From Bacillota bacterium (GTDB lineage: Bacteria; Bacillota_A; Clostridia; Clostridiales; Clostridiaceae): DNA of 9,231 nucleotides. The stretch is taken from positions 1-9,231 of the forward strand of contig JAJXYA010000358.1 of the NCBI GenBank assembly GCA_021780795.1, given 5' to 3'. The notes beneath the pieces were generated by a model. The model saw nothing but the letters and a program-made list of their open reading frames with translations, was not told the DNA's origin and did not search any database. The position numbers and the translations under genes were made by a program. Each line of letters opens with the position of its first letter. Within the stretch, counting starts at the first letter, position 1. Positions 1 to 7,132 of the stretch are shown here, piece by piece.

Positions 1-1398
1 AATTCTAATTTCTCTTCCAGCCTGAATGGCATATGACTTTTCTACGCCTTCGTAAGAATTTGATATTTCTTCTAATTTTTCTAAACGTTTAATATACGCT
101 TCTAAGGTTTCTCTTCTAGCACCAGGCCTTGCAGCTGATATAGCATCTGCTGCTTGAACAAGTATAGCTTCTAACGATTGAGGTTCAACATCTCCATGAT
201 GTGCTGATATAGCATTAACTATTATAGGAGATTCATGATACTTTTTAGCAACTTCAGCACCAAGTATAGCATGTGGTCCTTCAACTTCGTGATCTACAGC
301 TTTTCCTATATCATGAAGTAAACCTGCTCGTTTTGCGATTGTTGGATCAATGCCAAGCTCAGAAGCCATAAATCCTGCCAAATATGATACTTCAATAGAA
401 TGTTTTAAAACATTCTGACCATAACTTGTTCTGTATTTAAGCCTGCCTAAAAGCCTTATTATTTCAGCATGTAATCCATGAACACCAGTTTCAAATGTAG
501 CTTGTTCGCCTTCCTCTTTGATATCATTTTCAACTTCTTTTTTAGCTTTTTCAACCATTTCTTCAATCCTAGCTGGATGTATTCTACCATCCAATATTAG
601 TTTTTCAAGTGCTATTCTAGCAACTTCTCTTCTTATAGGATCAAACCCTGAAAGAATCACTGCTTCTGGTGTATCATCTATTATCAAATCAATACCAGTA
701 AGAGTTTCCAATGCTCTTATGTTTCTACCTTCTCTACCAATAATTCTACCCTTCATTTCATCGTTTGGTAGGGCTACAACATAAACAGTAGATTCGGCAA
801 CATGATCGGCAGCACATCTTTGAATTGCACATGTTATTATTTCTCTAGATTTTTTGTCTGCTTCCTCTTTTGCCTTTGCCTCTACTTCTTTTATCATAAC
901 GGCTGCTTCATGCTTAATTTCTTTACTGATTTCATCAAGCAATATTTGTTTAGCTTCTTCAGAAGAAAGACTAGATAACTTCTCAAGTTCTTTTCTTCGA
1001 TTTTGATATAATTCTTCTAAATTAACTTCTTTTGCCTCTAGTGCACTTTCACGTGCGTTTAAAGATTCTTCTCTTTTCTCAATAAGTTCACTCTTTTTAT
1101 CAAGAGCTTCTTCCCTTTGAAGATTTCTTCTCTCTAATCTTTGGATTTCTGTTCTTCTTTCTCTTGATTCCTTTTCAAAATCAGTCCTAAGCTTGTGAAC
1201 TTCTTCCTTTGCTTCAAGAATAGATTCCTTTTTCATTGATTCGGCTTCTCGTGTAGCTTTTTCCAAAATACCTTTAGCTTCTTCATCAGCTTTTGCAATT
1301 TTAGCCCAAGCATGATTTTTTCTAAAATATAATTCTATAGCTACTATGATTATAGCTGTACATGCAATGATTAAGGCAATCATAACTCTACTATCCAT
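1..1398 (-). CDS. rny: Ribonuclease Y (endoribonuclease), 3' end cut off by the window
   Basis: Membrane-anchored endoribonuclease that starts mRNA decay and processing in Firmicutes. The 466 residues read here show the family's domain order: an N-terminal membrane helix (about residues 5-23), a long charged coiled coil rich in Glu, Lys and Arg (about 30-175), a KH RNA-binding domain (about 205-270) with the GRIIGREG loop at 217-224, and an HD phosphohydrolase domain (about 329-425). HD metal-site residues are visible: His333, His362-Asp363 in LLHDIGKA, His400-His401 in SAHHGD, and Asp418. The frame is open through base 1, ending in AGREIRI, so about 50 C-terminal residues lie outside the window. 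The ATG at 1396-1398 is chosen because AAAGGAGGTG lies 8 bases upstream and the membrane helix begins directly after it. It has its own promoter and follows recA after a terminator, an order common in Clostridia. Identification is secure from the KH plus HD architecture and motifs. Confidence 0.97.
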   Translation of the reverse strand, partial: MDSRVMIALIIACTAIIIVAIELYFRKNHAWAKIAKADEEAKGILEKATREAESMKKESILEAKEEVHKLRTDFEKESRERRTEIQRLERRNLQREEALDKKSELIEKREESLNARESALEAKEVNLEELYQNRRKELEKLSSLSSEEAKQILLDEISKEIKHEAAVMIKEVEAKAKEEADKKSREIITCAIQRCAADHVAESTVYVVALPNDEMKGRIIGREGRNIRALETLTGIDLIIDDTPEAVILSGFDPIRREVARIALEKLILDGRIHPARIEEMVEKAKKEVENDIKEEGEQATFETGVHGLHAEIIRLLGRLKYRTSYGQNVLKHSIEVSYLAGFMASELGIDPTIAKRAGLLHDIGKAVDHEVEGPHAILGAEVAKKYHESPIIVNAISAHHGDVEPQSLEAILVQAADAISAARPGARRETLEAYIKRLEKLEEISNSYEGVEKSYAIQAGREIRI

Positions 1399-1526
1399 TG
1401 CCGAAACACCTCCTTTGCTTTTCTCTCGTTATATGTCTATCTAATATAAGAAAGCTAGAAAAGGTGTCATATTTATTCAATTGGCAATTATTTGAATATG
1501 CTAAACCAGTATTTGTATACCATTTA
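1399..1526 (-). other. 5' leader of rny with one imperfect hairpin
   Basis: This is the untranslated leader between the rny promoter and start codon. It contains an imperfect AT-rich hairpin at 1468-1500: TTGAATATG on the plus strand at 1492-1500 can pair with the CATATTTATTCAA segment at 1468-1480 apart from a small bulge. No known riboswitch or T-box pattern was recognised. The only mini-ORFs have no ribosome binding site. Its role, if any, is unknown. Confidence 0.45.
1407..1416 (-). promoter_or_regulatory. Ribosome binding site of rny
   Basis: The minus strand reads AAAGGAGGTG, a near-perfect complement of the 16S rRNA 3' end, 8 bases before the ATG at 1396-1398. It fixes the rny start, which matters because a second in-frame ATG follows five codons later. 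Confidence 0.9.
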
Positions 1527-1555
1527 ATTTTATATTAATTTATTATCGCTGTCAA
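1527..1555 (-). promoter_or_regulatory. Sigma-A type promoter of rny
   Basis: The minus strand carries a consensus -35 box TTGACA (1550-1555), a spacer of exactly 17 bases, and a -10 box TAAAAT (1527-1532). The predicted start of transcription is near 1520, which gives rny a leader of about 120 bases. The -35 box begins only six bases past the recA terminator stem. rny would therefore be expressed independently of SOS-controlled recA. The boxes are seen directly; the start point is inferred from spacing. Confidence 0.8.
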
Positions 1556-1561
1556 GCTGAT

Positions 1562-1607
1562 AAAAAGCATAAGATTTGACTTCGTTAAATTAAATCTTAT
1601 GCTTTTT
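1562..1607 (-). terminator. Intrinsic terminator after recA
   Basis: A perfect 16-bp inverted repeat (1562-1577 and 1592-1607) encloses a 14-base loop, starting six bases past the recA stop codon. On the minus strand the stem ends in CTTATGCTTTTT, giving a run of five U in the transcript. The stem is AT-rich but long. The mirror arm also ends in five T on the plus strand, so it could stop transcription in both directions. It separates recA from the rny promoter. Confidence 0.85.
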
Positions 1608-1613
1608 AAATTG

Positions 1614-2675
1614 CTATACAACTTCATTCTTTTTTGAAGATTTTTTTTCTTCAGCTGGTGCTTTTGCAGGTTCTTGGAGTTCAGCTAAAGGAAGCTCATA
1701 TTTTTCTCTAATCTTATTTTCAATTTCTAATCTCAATTTAGGATTATCTTTCAAGTATTGTTTAGAATTTTCTCTTCCTTGTCCAAGTCTTACGTCTCCA
1801 TAAGAAAACCATGCTCCACTTTTTTGGATTATCTCTTCTTTAACACCAGTATCTATTACATTACCTTCTTTTGATATACCTTCGTTATACATAATATCAA
1901 ATTCAGCTTGTTTAAATGGTGCTGCAATTTTGTTTTTTACAACTTTAAGTCTAGTTCTATTTCCAATAACTTCTTCTCCAGATTTTATCGATTCTATTCT
2001 TCTAATGTCCATTCTTACTGAAGCATAAAACTTTAATGCTCTACCACCTGTAGTTGTTTCAGGGTTACCAAACATAACTCCAACTTTTTCTCTAAGCTGA
2101 TTAATAAATATAGTTACACATTTTGATTTGTTAATAGAACCTGTAAGTTTTCTAAGTGCTTGAGACATAAGTCTTGCTTGTAAACCAACATGGGAATCTC
2201 CCATTTCTCCTTCTATTTCAGCTTTAGGAACTAATGCTGCCACGGAGTCAACTACAATTACATCAATAGCATTTGACCTTACTAAAGCTTCTGCGATTTC
2301 TAGTGCTTGTTCACCTGTATCTGGCTGAGATACGATTAAGTTTTCAGTATCAACACCTAATACTCTTGCATAGGATGGGTCTAACGCATGTTCTGCATCA
2401 ATAAAGGCAGCTGTACCTCCATTTTTTTGTGCTTCAGCAATAATATGAAGTGCCACTGTAGTTTTACCTGAAGATTCTGGTCCGTATATTTCTACTACCC
2501 TACCTCTTGGTACTCCACCAATACCCAATGCTATATCTAAAGATAGACATCCTGTTGATATTGAGTCTACGTCTAAAGAACTATGTTCTCCTAATTTCAT
2601 TATTGAACCTTTACCAAATTGTTTCTCAATCTGACCAATAGCAGCTTCTAAAGCTTTTAATTTTTCATTATCCAT
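1614..2675 (-). CDS. recA: RecA recombinase
   Basis: ATP-dependent DNA strand-exchange protein; its filaments on single-stranded DNA drive homologous recombination and trigger LexA self-cleavage in the SOS response. The 353-residue length is typical. Visible motifs are the Walker A loop GPESSGKT (65-72), the [10 protein letters not shown] segment (91-100) with the catalytic Glu, the Walker B strand VIVVD (139-143), the DNA-binding loop L1 around 155-163, and the L2 region following INQLREKVG (191-199) up to [13 protein letters not shown]. The last 20 residues are the usual variable charged tail, rich in Lys, Glu and Ala. The ATG at 2673-2675 starts [12 protein letters not shown], as expected for the family, and follows an AGGGG ribosome binding site. 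It is monocistronic by context: its own promoter with a LexA box upstream and a terminator right after the TAG stop. Identity is certain. Confidence 0.99.
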   Translation of the reverse strand: MDNEKLKALEAAIGQIEKQFGKGSIMKLGEHSSLDVDSISTGCLSLDIALGIGGVPRGRVVEIYGPESSGKTTVALHIIAEAQKNGGTAAFIDAEHALDPSYARVLGVDTENLIVSQPDTGEQALEIAEALVRSNAIDVIVVDSVAALVPKAEIEGEMGDSHVGLQARLMSQALRKLTGSINKSKCVTIFINQLREKVGVMFGNPETTTGGRALKFYASVRMDIRRIESIKSGEEVIGNRTRLKVVKNKIAAPFKQAEFDIMYNEGISKEGNVIDTGVKEEIIQKSGAWFSYGDVRLGQGRENSKQYLKDNPKLRLEIENKIREKYELPLAELQEPAKAPAEEKKSSKKNEVV

Positions 2676-2683
2676 TATAAATT

Positions 2684-2688
2684 CCCCT
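2684..2688 (-). promoter_or_regulatory. Ribosome binding site of recA
   Basis: The minus strand reads AGGGG, 8 bases before the recA ATG. The match to the anti-Shine-Dalgarno is only moderate compared with the strong sites of rny, rimO and tepA. Confidence 0.6.
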
Positions 2689-2714
2689 AAGGGTTCACCA
2701 ACCTTTCAATTGAA

Positions 2715-2728
2715 CGAACGCATGTTCT
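2715..2728 (-). promoter_or_regulatory. LexA/DinR operator (SOS box) of recA
   Basis: The plus strand reads CGAACGCATGTTCT, a match to the Gram-positive LexA (DinR) consensus CGAACRNRYGTTYC with both core half-sites GAAC and GTTC intact around a four-base centre. It begins seven bases downstream of the recA -10 box, so it covers the predicted transcription start, where bound LexA would block RNA polymerase. The sequence match is direct; repression of recA through such a site is established for Bacillus and Clostridium relatives. An extra GAAC lies directly beside it at 2712-2715. Confidence 0.9.
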
Positions 2729-2734
2729 GTATTA

Positions 2735-2763
2735 ATTATATAATATTATCCTTTTAAGGTCAA
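2735..2763 (-). promoter_or_regulatory. Sigma-A type promoter of recA
   Basis: The minus strand shows TTGACC (2758-2763), a spacer of 17 bases and a perfect TATAAT (2735-2740). The predicted start is near 2728, within the LexA box, giving a leader of about 50 bases. Upstream, an A/T-only tract at 2770-2782 lies at about -42 to -54, where an UP element would sit. Confidence 0.85.
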
Positions 2764-2821
2764 CTGTATAAAAAAAATAAAATGTTTTTCTATAATTATA
2801 TCCCAAATTATGAAGCTTTAA

Positions 2822-3397
2822 TCACTTATCTGTAGCAAATACTTGTTTGTTTTTAACAAAAAATTCTAATCCAGAAATAACAGTAACTATAGTAGCAAGA
2901 CCAATAAATAAATCAGTTAACAATCTCATTATACTTACTATGTCGAAAGAATAATATAGCTTAACTGTTGTAATATCAACATTTACAAGAGCAATAATTA
3001 TTGCAACTATTTGAATTACGGTTTTAATTTTTCCCCACCAACTGGCCGCAATAACTATACCATCAGATGCAGCAACAGATCTAAGACCAGTTACAGCAAA
3101 TTCTCTTGCAATAATTATTACTGCTACCCAGCTATAAATAGTTCCAAGTTCAACTAAAGATATGAGTGCAGCAGATACTAAAAGCTTATCTGCTAAAGGA
3201 TCCATCAATTTACCAAAACGAGTTATTTGATTTCTACTTCTAGCAATGTATCCGTCTAACTTATCAGTCAAGGCTGCAATAATGAAAATTCCTGTTGCAA
3301 TAGTTATCCCATAGGGAATACCTTTAATGTCAATAAAAATTAAAAATACAGGGACTAAAATTATTCTAAGAACTGTTAATCTATTTGCAAGATTCAT
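2822..3397 (-). CDS. pgsA: CDP-diacylglycerol--glycerol-3-phosphate 3-phosphatidyltransferase
   Basis: Integral membrane enzyme that joins CDP-diacylglycerol and sn-glycerol 3-phosphate to phosphatidylglycerophosphate, the committed step towards phosphatidylglycerol and cardiolipin. The 191-residue protein carries the CDP-alcohol phosphatidyltransferase signature: Asp45, Asp48, Gly49, Ala52, Arg53, then Gly62, Asp66 and Asp70, seen as DKLDGYIAR followed by [13 protein letters not shown]. Several hydrophobic segments surround it, and the N-terminal [11 protein letters not shown] is characteristic of PgsA. I place the start at the ATG at 3395-3397. A TTG three codons further upstream is also in frame but directly abuts the AGGGG ribosome binding site, whereas this ATG lies 9 bases from it. 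The start overlaps the end of rimO by 17 bases, suggesting translational coupling. The downstream neighbour is recA with its own promoter; no cinA lies between them. Confidence 0.95.
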   Translation of the reverse strand: MNLANRLTVLRIILVPVFLIFIDIKGIPYGITIATGIFIIAALTDKLDGYIARSRNQITRFGKLMDPLADKLLVSAALISLVELGTIYSWVAVIIIAREFAVTGLRSVAASDGIVIAASWWGKIKTVIQIVAIIIALVNVDITTVKLYYSFDIVSIMRLLTDLFIGLATIVTVISGLEFFVKNKQVFATDK

Positions 3398-4718
3398 CAC
3401 ACACAACCCCTATTAAATCATATTCTAAGCTTTTTATTATTTTAACTTTCACAAAAGTTCCAGCTTCTACTGTTTTGTCGCTCTTAAAAAATATTTGACC
3501 GTCAATTTCTGGAGCCATTTCAAAGCTTCTTCCATAAAAATAATCCTCATTTTTACCTTCAACAACAACTTGGTATATATTACCTAGCTTATTTTCATTA
3601 ATTTCTTTTGAGATTTGCTGTTGAACTACCATTAAAGCTTCTTCTCTTTCTTCTTTGATTTCCTCTGAAATTTGATTTTCCATTTCAGCGGCTAAAGTTC
3701 CTTCTTCTTCAGAATATTTAAATACTCCAAGTTTATCAAATCTAACTTCCTTAATGAAATCTAACATTTCATTAAAATTTTCTTCTGTTTCTCCAGGAAA
3801 TCCTACAATTAAAGATGTTCGAAGGACAAGATTATTAATTTCTTTTTTCATTTTGAAAATATTGGACTTTATTTCTTCTTTTCTAGTTCTTCTTCTCATA
3901 GCTTTTAAAATATCATTACTAATATGCTGAATAGGCATATCGATATATTTGCAAATTTTTTCATTGCTAGCCATTTCAGCTATTAATTCGTCTGTTATTT
4001 CTTCTGGATAGCAATATAAAAGTCTAATCCAGCTTATTCCGTCTATTTTTGATATATCATTTAAAAGCTTTGGTAAGGTTTTTTTGCCATATAAATCTAC
4101 TCCATACTTTGTAGTATCTTGTGCAACTATAATGATTTCCTTAACGCCTTCCTTAGCTAGTGAAGTACATTCTAAAATAATATCCTCACTTTTTCTGCTT
4201 CTATATTTCCCTCTAATTTTAGGAATAATACAATATGAGCAATTGTTATTACAACCTTCTGCAATTCTTACATAAGCACTAACCTTTCCTGTAGAAATTA
4301 CCCTTTTACCTTCATTTATATTTTCATCGCTATAATTGCATAAAAATTGTTTTTTACCTTCATTTAAATAATTATTGATTATTTCATTTAAATATTTATA
4401 ATCATTTACTCCAAGTATAGCATCTAATTCCGGCATTAGATTTTCCAATTCCTTACCATACCTTTGTGTAAGGCATCCTGTTCCTATTAACATTTTACAC
4501 TTAAACTTACTTTTGTATTCCGCCATCTCTATAATTGTATTTATAGATTCTTGTTTTGATGCTTCTATAAAGCCACATGTATTTACTAAAATTATTTCCG
4601 CATCCTTAGGGTCATTCACAATTTCAAATTTATCTTGAACACTCCCTAGTATGGTTTCCGAATCTATTCTATTTTTGTCGCAGCCTAAGCTTACAATTCC
4701 AAACCTCAGTTTATCCAC
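3381..4718 (-). CDS. rimO: Ribosomal protein S12 methylthiotransferase RimO
   Basis: Radical SAM enzyme that adds a methylthio group to the beta carbon of a conserved aspartate in ribosomal protein S12. The 445 residues show all three family domains. The N-terminal MTTase domain has the cluster-binding Cys13 (SLGCDKN), Cys48 (NTCGFI) and Cys82 (GTGCLTQ). The radical SAM core has CxxxCxxC at Cys156, Cys160 and Cys163 ([13 protein letters not shown]). The C-terminal TRAM domain (about 374-441) contains APEIDGQ-like [17 protein letters not shown] and the PEIDG element favour RimO over the tRNA-modifying relatives MiaB and MtaB. The start codon is GTG (4716-4718), six bases after a strong AGGAGGA. 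The last 17 bases overlap pgsA. A possible promoter and hairpins precede it. Confidence 0.96.
   Translation of the reverse strand: MDKLRFGIVSLGCDKNRIDSETILGSVQDKFEIVNDPKDAEIILVNTCGFIEASKQESINTIIEMAEYKSKFKCKMLIGTGCLTQRYGKELENLMPELDAILGVNDYKYLNEIINNYLNEGKKQFLCNYSDENINEGKRVISTGKVSAYVRIAEGCNNNCSYCIIPKIRGKYRSRKSEDIILECTSLAKEGVKEIIIVAQDTTKYGVDLYGKKTLPKLLNDISKIDGISWIRLLYCYPEEITDELIAEMASNEKICKYIDMPIQHISNDILKAMRRRTRKEEIKSNIFKMKKEINNLVLRTSLIVGFPGETEENFNEMLDFIKEVRFDKLGVFKYSEEEGTLAAEMENQISEEIKEEREEALMVVQQQISKEINENKLGNIYQVVVEGKNEDYFYGRSFEMAPEIDGQIFFKSDKTVEAGTFVKVKIIKSLEYDLIGVVCDESCK
3407..3411 (-). promoter_or_regulatory. Ribosome binding site of pgsA, inside the rimO coding region's end
   Basis: The minus strand reads AGGGG, nine bases before the ATG at 3395-3397. 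It lies within the last codons of rimO and decides between that ATG and the in-frame TTG at 3404-3406, which would have no spacer. Confidence 0.6.
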
Positions 4719-4724
4719 CTAAAA

Positions 4725-4731
4725 TCCTCCT
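4725..4731 (-). promoter_or_regulatory. Ribosome binding site of rimO, supporting a GTG start
   Basis: The minus strand reads AGGAGGA, six bases before the GTG at 4716-4718. No in-frame ATG exists nearby that would fit this site, so it supports the GTG as start codon. Confidence 0.85.
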
Positions 4732-4744
4732 AGTATATATTAAT

Positions 4745-4780
4745 AAAACAATTGTAATTCTAAAATTGTTTTTAAACAAT
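4745..4780 (-). other. Two mutually exclusive AT-rich hairpins in the rimO leader
   Basis: A perfect 9-bp inverted repeat joins AAAACAATT (4745-4753) and AATTGTTTT (4764-4772) around a 10-base loop. The second arm is also part of a shorter inverted repeat, ATTGTT (4765-4770) with AACAAT (4775-4780), so only one of the two stems can form at a time. Both lie between the possible -10 box and the rimO ribosome binding site. No U-run typical of a terminator follows. Function unknown. Confidence 0.5.
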
Positions 4781-4785
4781 AACTT

Positions 4786-4791
4786 ATTATA
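4786..4791 (-). promoter_or_regulatory. Possible -10 box for rimO-pgsA transcription
   Basis: The minus strand has a perfect TATAAT here, about 70 bases before the rimO start. Only weak -35 candidates exist (TTTGAA with a 15-base spacer or TTGAAT with 14), and in DNA this AT-rich a TATAAT can occur by chance. The 142-base gap after ftsK makes a promoter plausible but not proven. Confidence 0.4.
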
Positions 4792-4826
4792 AAATTTCAA
4801 AAAATATTCAAACTAATTTAGGAAAT

Positions 4827-4857
4827 AAAAAGCCGAAATATTTCCCAGGTAATATTT
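4827..4857 (-). terminator. Weak candidate terminator after ftsK
   Basis: Arms AAATATT (4836-4842) and AATATTT (4851-4857) form a 7-bp, all A/T stem with an 8-base loop just past the ftsK stop. On the minus strand it is followed by CGGC and then five T. The stem has no G-C pairs and the four-base gap before the T run weakens it, so read-through into rimO is likely if it acts at all. Confidence 0.3.
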
Positions 4858-4860
4858 TAC

Positions 4861-7080
4861 TTAATTGTCATCTTTGCCTATCAGAATATTTCTTGGTTTA
4901 CTTCCATCCCTTTTAGAAATAATATTTTTTTGCTCCAATTGCTCCATAATTCTTGCAGCTCTATTGTATCCAATTTTTAATTTCCTTTGTATAAATGAAG
5001 TAGATGCTTGTCCGTATTCTACTACAAACTTCACCGCCTCATCAAAAAGTTCATCTTCGTCGTCAGAATTATCCGCTTTTGTTACATTGTTATTTATTTC
5101 CTCAATAATTTGTTCTTCGTATTTTGCTTCTTCACTTTGATTTTTTATAAATGAAACTACTCTTTCAACTTCCTCTTCTGAAATGAATGCCCCTTGTATT
5201 CTTATAGGCTTAGCTTCACCTAAAGGATAGAATAGCATATCACCTTTTCCTAAAAGTTTTTCCGCACCTGACATATCTAATATAGTCCTTGAGTCGATTT
5301 GGCTAGATACTGCAAAAGATATTCTAGAAGGAATATTAGCTTTAATTACACCGGTAATAACATCAACAGAAGGCCTTTGTGTTGCTATTACTAGATGCAT
5401 TCCTGCTGCTCTAGCCATTTGTGCTAATCTACCTATGTAATCTTCAATATCATTTGGGCAAACCATCATTAGATCTGCAAGTTCGTCTATTATCATTACA
5501 ATCCAAGGAAGTTTATTATCAATTTTGCCCTTTTCATAAAGTTCATTATAGCCTTCTATATTTCTCACATTATTATCAGCAAACATTTTGTATCTCTTTG
5601 TCATTTCATTAACAGCCCAATTTAATGCTCCAGCGGCTTTTTTAGGATCAGTAACAACCGGTATCAATAAATGTGGTATTCCGTTATAAACACTAAGTTC
5701 AACTACCTTTGGATCGATCATCAAAAGCCGTACATCCTCTGGTGAATATTTGTACAAAATACTTATAATTAATGTGTTAATGCACACACTTTTTCCTGAA
5801 CCTGTGGCTCCTGCAATCAAAACGTGAGGCATCTTTGCAAGATCTGCTATTACACAATTTCCGCCAATGTCTTTACCAAGACCTGCTGCCACTCTGCTTT
5901 TAGAATTAAAAAAAGCTTCAGATTCTAATACTTCCTTTAAATATACAGGTGTTAATTCTTTATTAGGAACTTCTATTCCGATTGCAGCTTTTCCAGGTAT
6001 TGGAGCTTCAATTCTAACACCTGAAGATGCTAAATTAAGTGCTATGTCATCAGAAAGATTTACTATTTTGCTAACCTTTACTCCTGAATTCGGCTGCAGT
6101 TCATAACGAGTTACTGAAGGCCCTCTAGTAACTTGCAAAACTTTAGCTTCCACACCAAAGCTACTTAACGTATCTGTAAGCTTAGTAGCACTAGTCAAAA
6201 GCTCTTTTTTATCTCCATTTTTCATTTTGGACTGCTCATTATCATTTAACAAATCCAGTTTGGGAAGGTTATATTCCATATCAACATTTTTAATACAATT
6301 ATTTTCAATTTCTTTCTCAAATTCTTCACTGGCAAAAGTTGCCTCGTTGCTATCCTTTATATTTATTTCCTCATGCTCATCTTCCATTTTTTCTTCTTCT
6401 TTAAACAAACTTGCTGTCTTCATAAAGTCTATTATTTTTATTTTATGAGAATTATCCTTTTCTTTATATTCTTCAACTGCAATATTTCTTAATGTAGTGT
6501 CTTTTGGTTTTTGTTTAAATTTTATTTTACCTTTATTTTTCCCTATAATACTTCTAATTACATCAAAAACCGACTTTTGATATATTAATACAAAAGCAAC
6601 AACATAAATGCACGCAAAAATTACATATGCTCCATTTCCAAAAAGCTTATTTAAAGGTATATCTATTAACATGGATATAACCCCTCCGTGCAACGCTTTT
6701 GTAGCATTATAAATACTTGTAATAGCTTGAGGCAGTTGTCCATTATAATAATTGCCTAAATTAACCATCATTATAGTTAATTCAGTTACAACTACAGCAA
6801 GAAAAATACCATAAAATCTACTGTTAAAAACGAAATTCCCTTTTTTTGCAATATAGCAAAACCCGATTGAAATTAAAATAAATGGGAAAATATATGTTCC
6901 TATACCTATTAAGAAAAATAAAACTTTGCTAATAATGTATCCAAGAATTCCTGCTTTAGCAGTAAAAAAAAGGCTAAAAATAATAAGCAACCCTAATGAA
7001 ACAAAAATAATTCCTATTATATCGTTATAGATACTATTTTTAATACTATTTTTAGCATTTCTAGTATTTCTTCTGGCCAT
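4861..7080 (-). CDS. ftsK: DNA translocase of the FtsK/SpoIIIE family
   Basis: Septum-anchored, ATP-driven double-stranded DNA pump that moves chromosomes away from the closing division septum (FtsK) or into the forespore (SpoIIIE). The 739 residues show about four N-terminal membrane helices (roughly 19-41, 50-78, 89-109, 149-168), then an acidic, low-complexity linker (about 180-290). The motor follows, with Walker A GATGSGKS at 424-431 and Walker B MIIDELADLMM at 529-539, plus the family block IATQRPSVDVITGVIKANIP. The C-terminal gamma winged-helix domain (about 677-737) reads oriented DNA motifs. Length is close to SpoIIIE. The ATG at 7078-7080 follows AGAGGTGA by four bases. It lies 40 bases after tepA. 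Whether it serves vegetative division, sporulation or both cannot be told from sequence alone. Confidence 0.96.
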   Translation of the reverse strand: MARRNTRNAKNSIKNSIYNDIIGIIFVSLGLLIIFSLFFTAKAGILGYIISKVLFFLIGIGTYIFPFILISIGFCYIAKKGNFVFNSRFYGIFLAVVVTELTIMMVNLGNYYNGQLPQAITSIYNATKALHGGVISMLIDIPLNKLFGNGAYVIFACIYVVAFVLIYQKSVFDVIRSIIGKNKGKIKFKQKPKDTTLRNIAVEEYKEKDNSHKIKIIDFMKTASLFKEEEKMEDEHEEINIKDSNEATFASEEFEKEIENNCIKNVDMEYNLPKLDLLNDNEQSKMKNGDKKELLTSATKLTDTLSSFGVEAKVLQVTRGPSVTRYELQPNSGVKVSKIVNLSDDIALNLASSGVRIEAPIPGKAAIGIEVPNKELTPVYLKEVLESEAFFNSKSRVAAGLGKDIGGNCVIADLAKMPHVLIAGATGSGKSVCINTLIISILYKYSPEDVRLLMIDPKVVELSVYNGIPHLLIPVVTDPKKAAGALNWAVNEMTKRYKMFADNNVRNIEGYNELYEKGKIDNKLPWIVMIIDELADLMMVCPNDIEDYIGRLAQMARAAGMHLVIATQRPSVDVITGVIKANIPSRISFAVSSQIDSRTILDMSGAEKLLGKGDMLFYPLGEAKPIRIQGAFISEEEVERVVSFIKNQSEEAKYEEQIIEEINNNVTKADNSDDEDELFDEAVKFVVEYGQASTSFIQRKLKIGYNRAARIMEQLEQKNIISKRDGSKPRNILIGKDDN

Positions 7081-7084
7081 AAAA

Positions 7085-7092
7085 TCACCTCT
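7085..7092 (-). promoter_or_regulatory. Ribosome binding site of ftsK
   Basis: The minus strand reads AGAGGTGA shortly before the ATG at 7078-7080. It is a good match to the anti-Shine-Dalgarno and agrees with the chosen start. Confidence 0.7.
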
Positions 7093-7106
7093 ATTCTTAA
7101 ATTAGT

Positions 7107-7132
7107 AATCATAAGTTTTATTACTTATGATT
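7107..7132 (-). repeat. Perfect 10-bp hairpin over the tepA stop codon
   Basis: Arms AATCATAAGT (7107-7116) and ACTTATGATT (7123-7132) are perfect inverted repeats with a six-base loop. The tepA TAA (7121-7123) sits at the edge of the loop, so one arm is coding and the other intergenic. No T run follows on the minus strand, which argues against an intrinsic terminator. It may be an mRNA-stabilising or processing element between tepA and ftsK; this is inference. Confidence 0.6.

Noticed and set aside
518..784. Open frame of 88 codons on the plus strand
   Set aside because: It lies wholly antisense to the RNase Y KH-HD region, is Ser/Ile/Leu-rich as expected from reverse reading of a conserved gene, and has no ribosome binding site.
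1441..1523. Two mini-ORFs in the rny leader on the minus strand (11 codons from 1523, 9 codons from 1470)
   Set aside because: Neither has a Shine-Dalgarno sequence, the first would begin at the predicted transcription start itself, and neither shows a run of one amino acid typical of attenuator leader peptides.
4084..4275. Open frame of 63 codons on the plus strand opposite rimO
   Set aside because: It is antisense to the radical SAM domain of rimO, with no ribosome binding site or recognisable family.
4865..6448. Several open frames of 63-91 codons on the plus strand opposite ftsK
   Set aside because: All are antisense to the conserved motor, gamma domain or linker of FtsK, have no family resemblance, and follow from its base composition.
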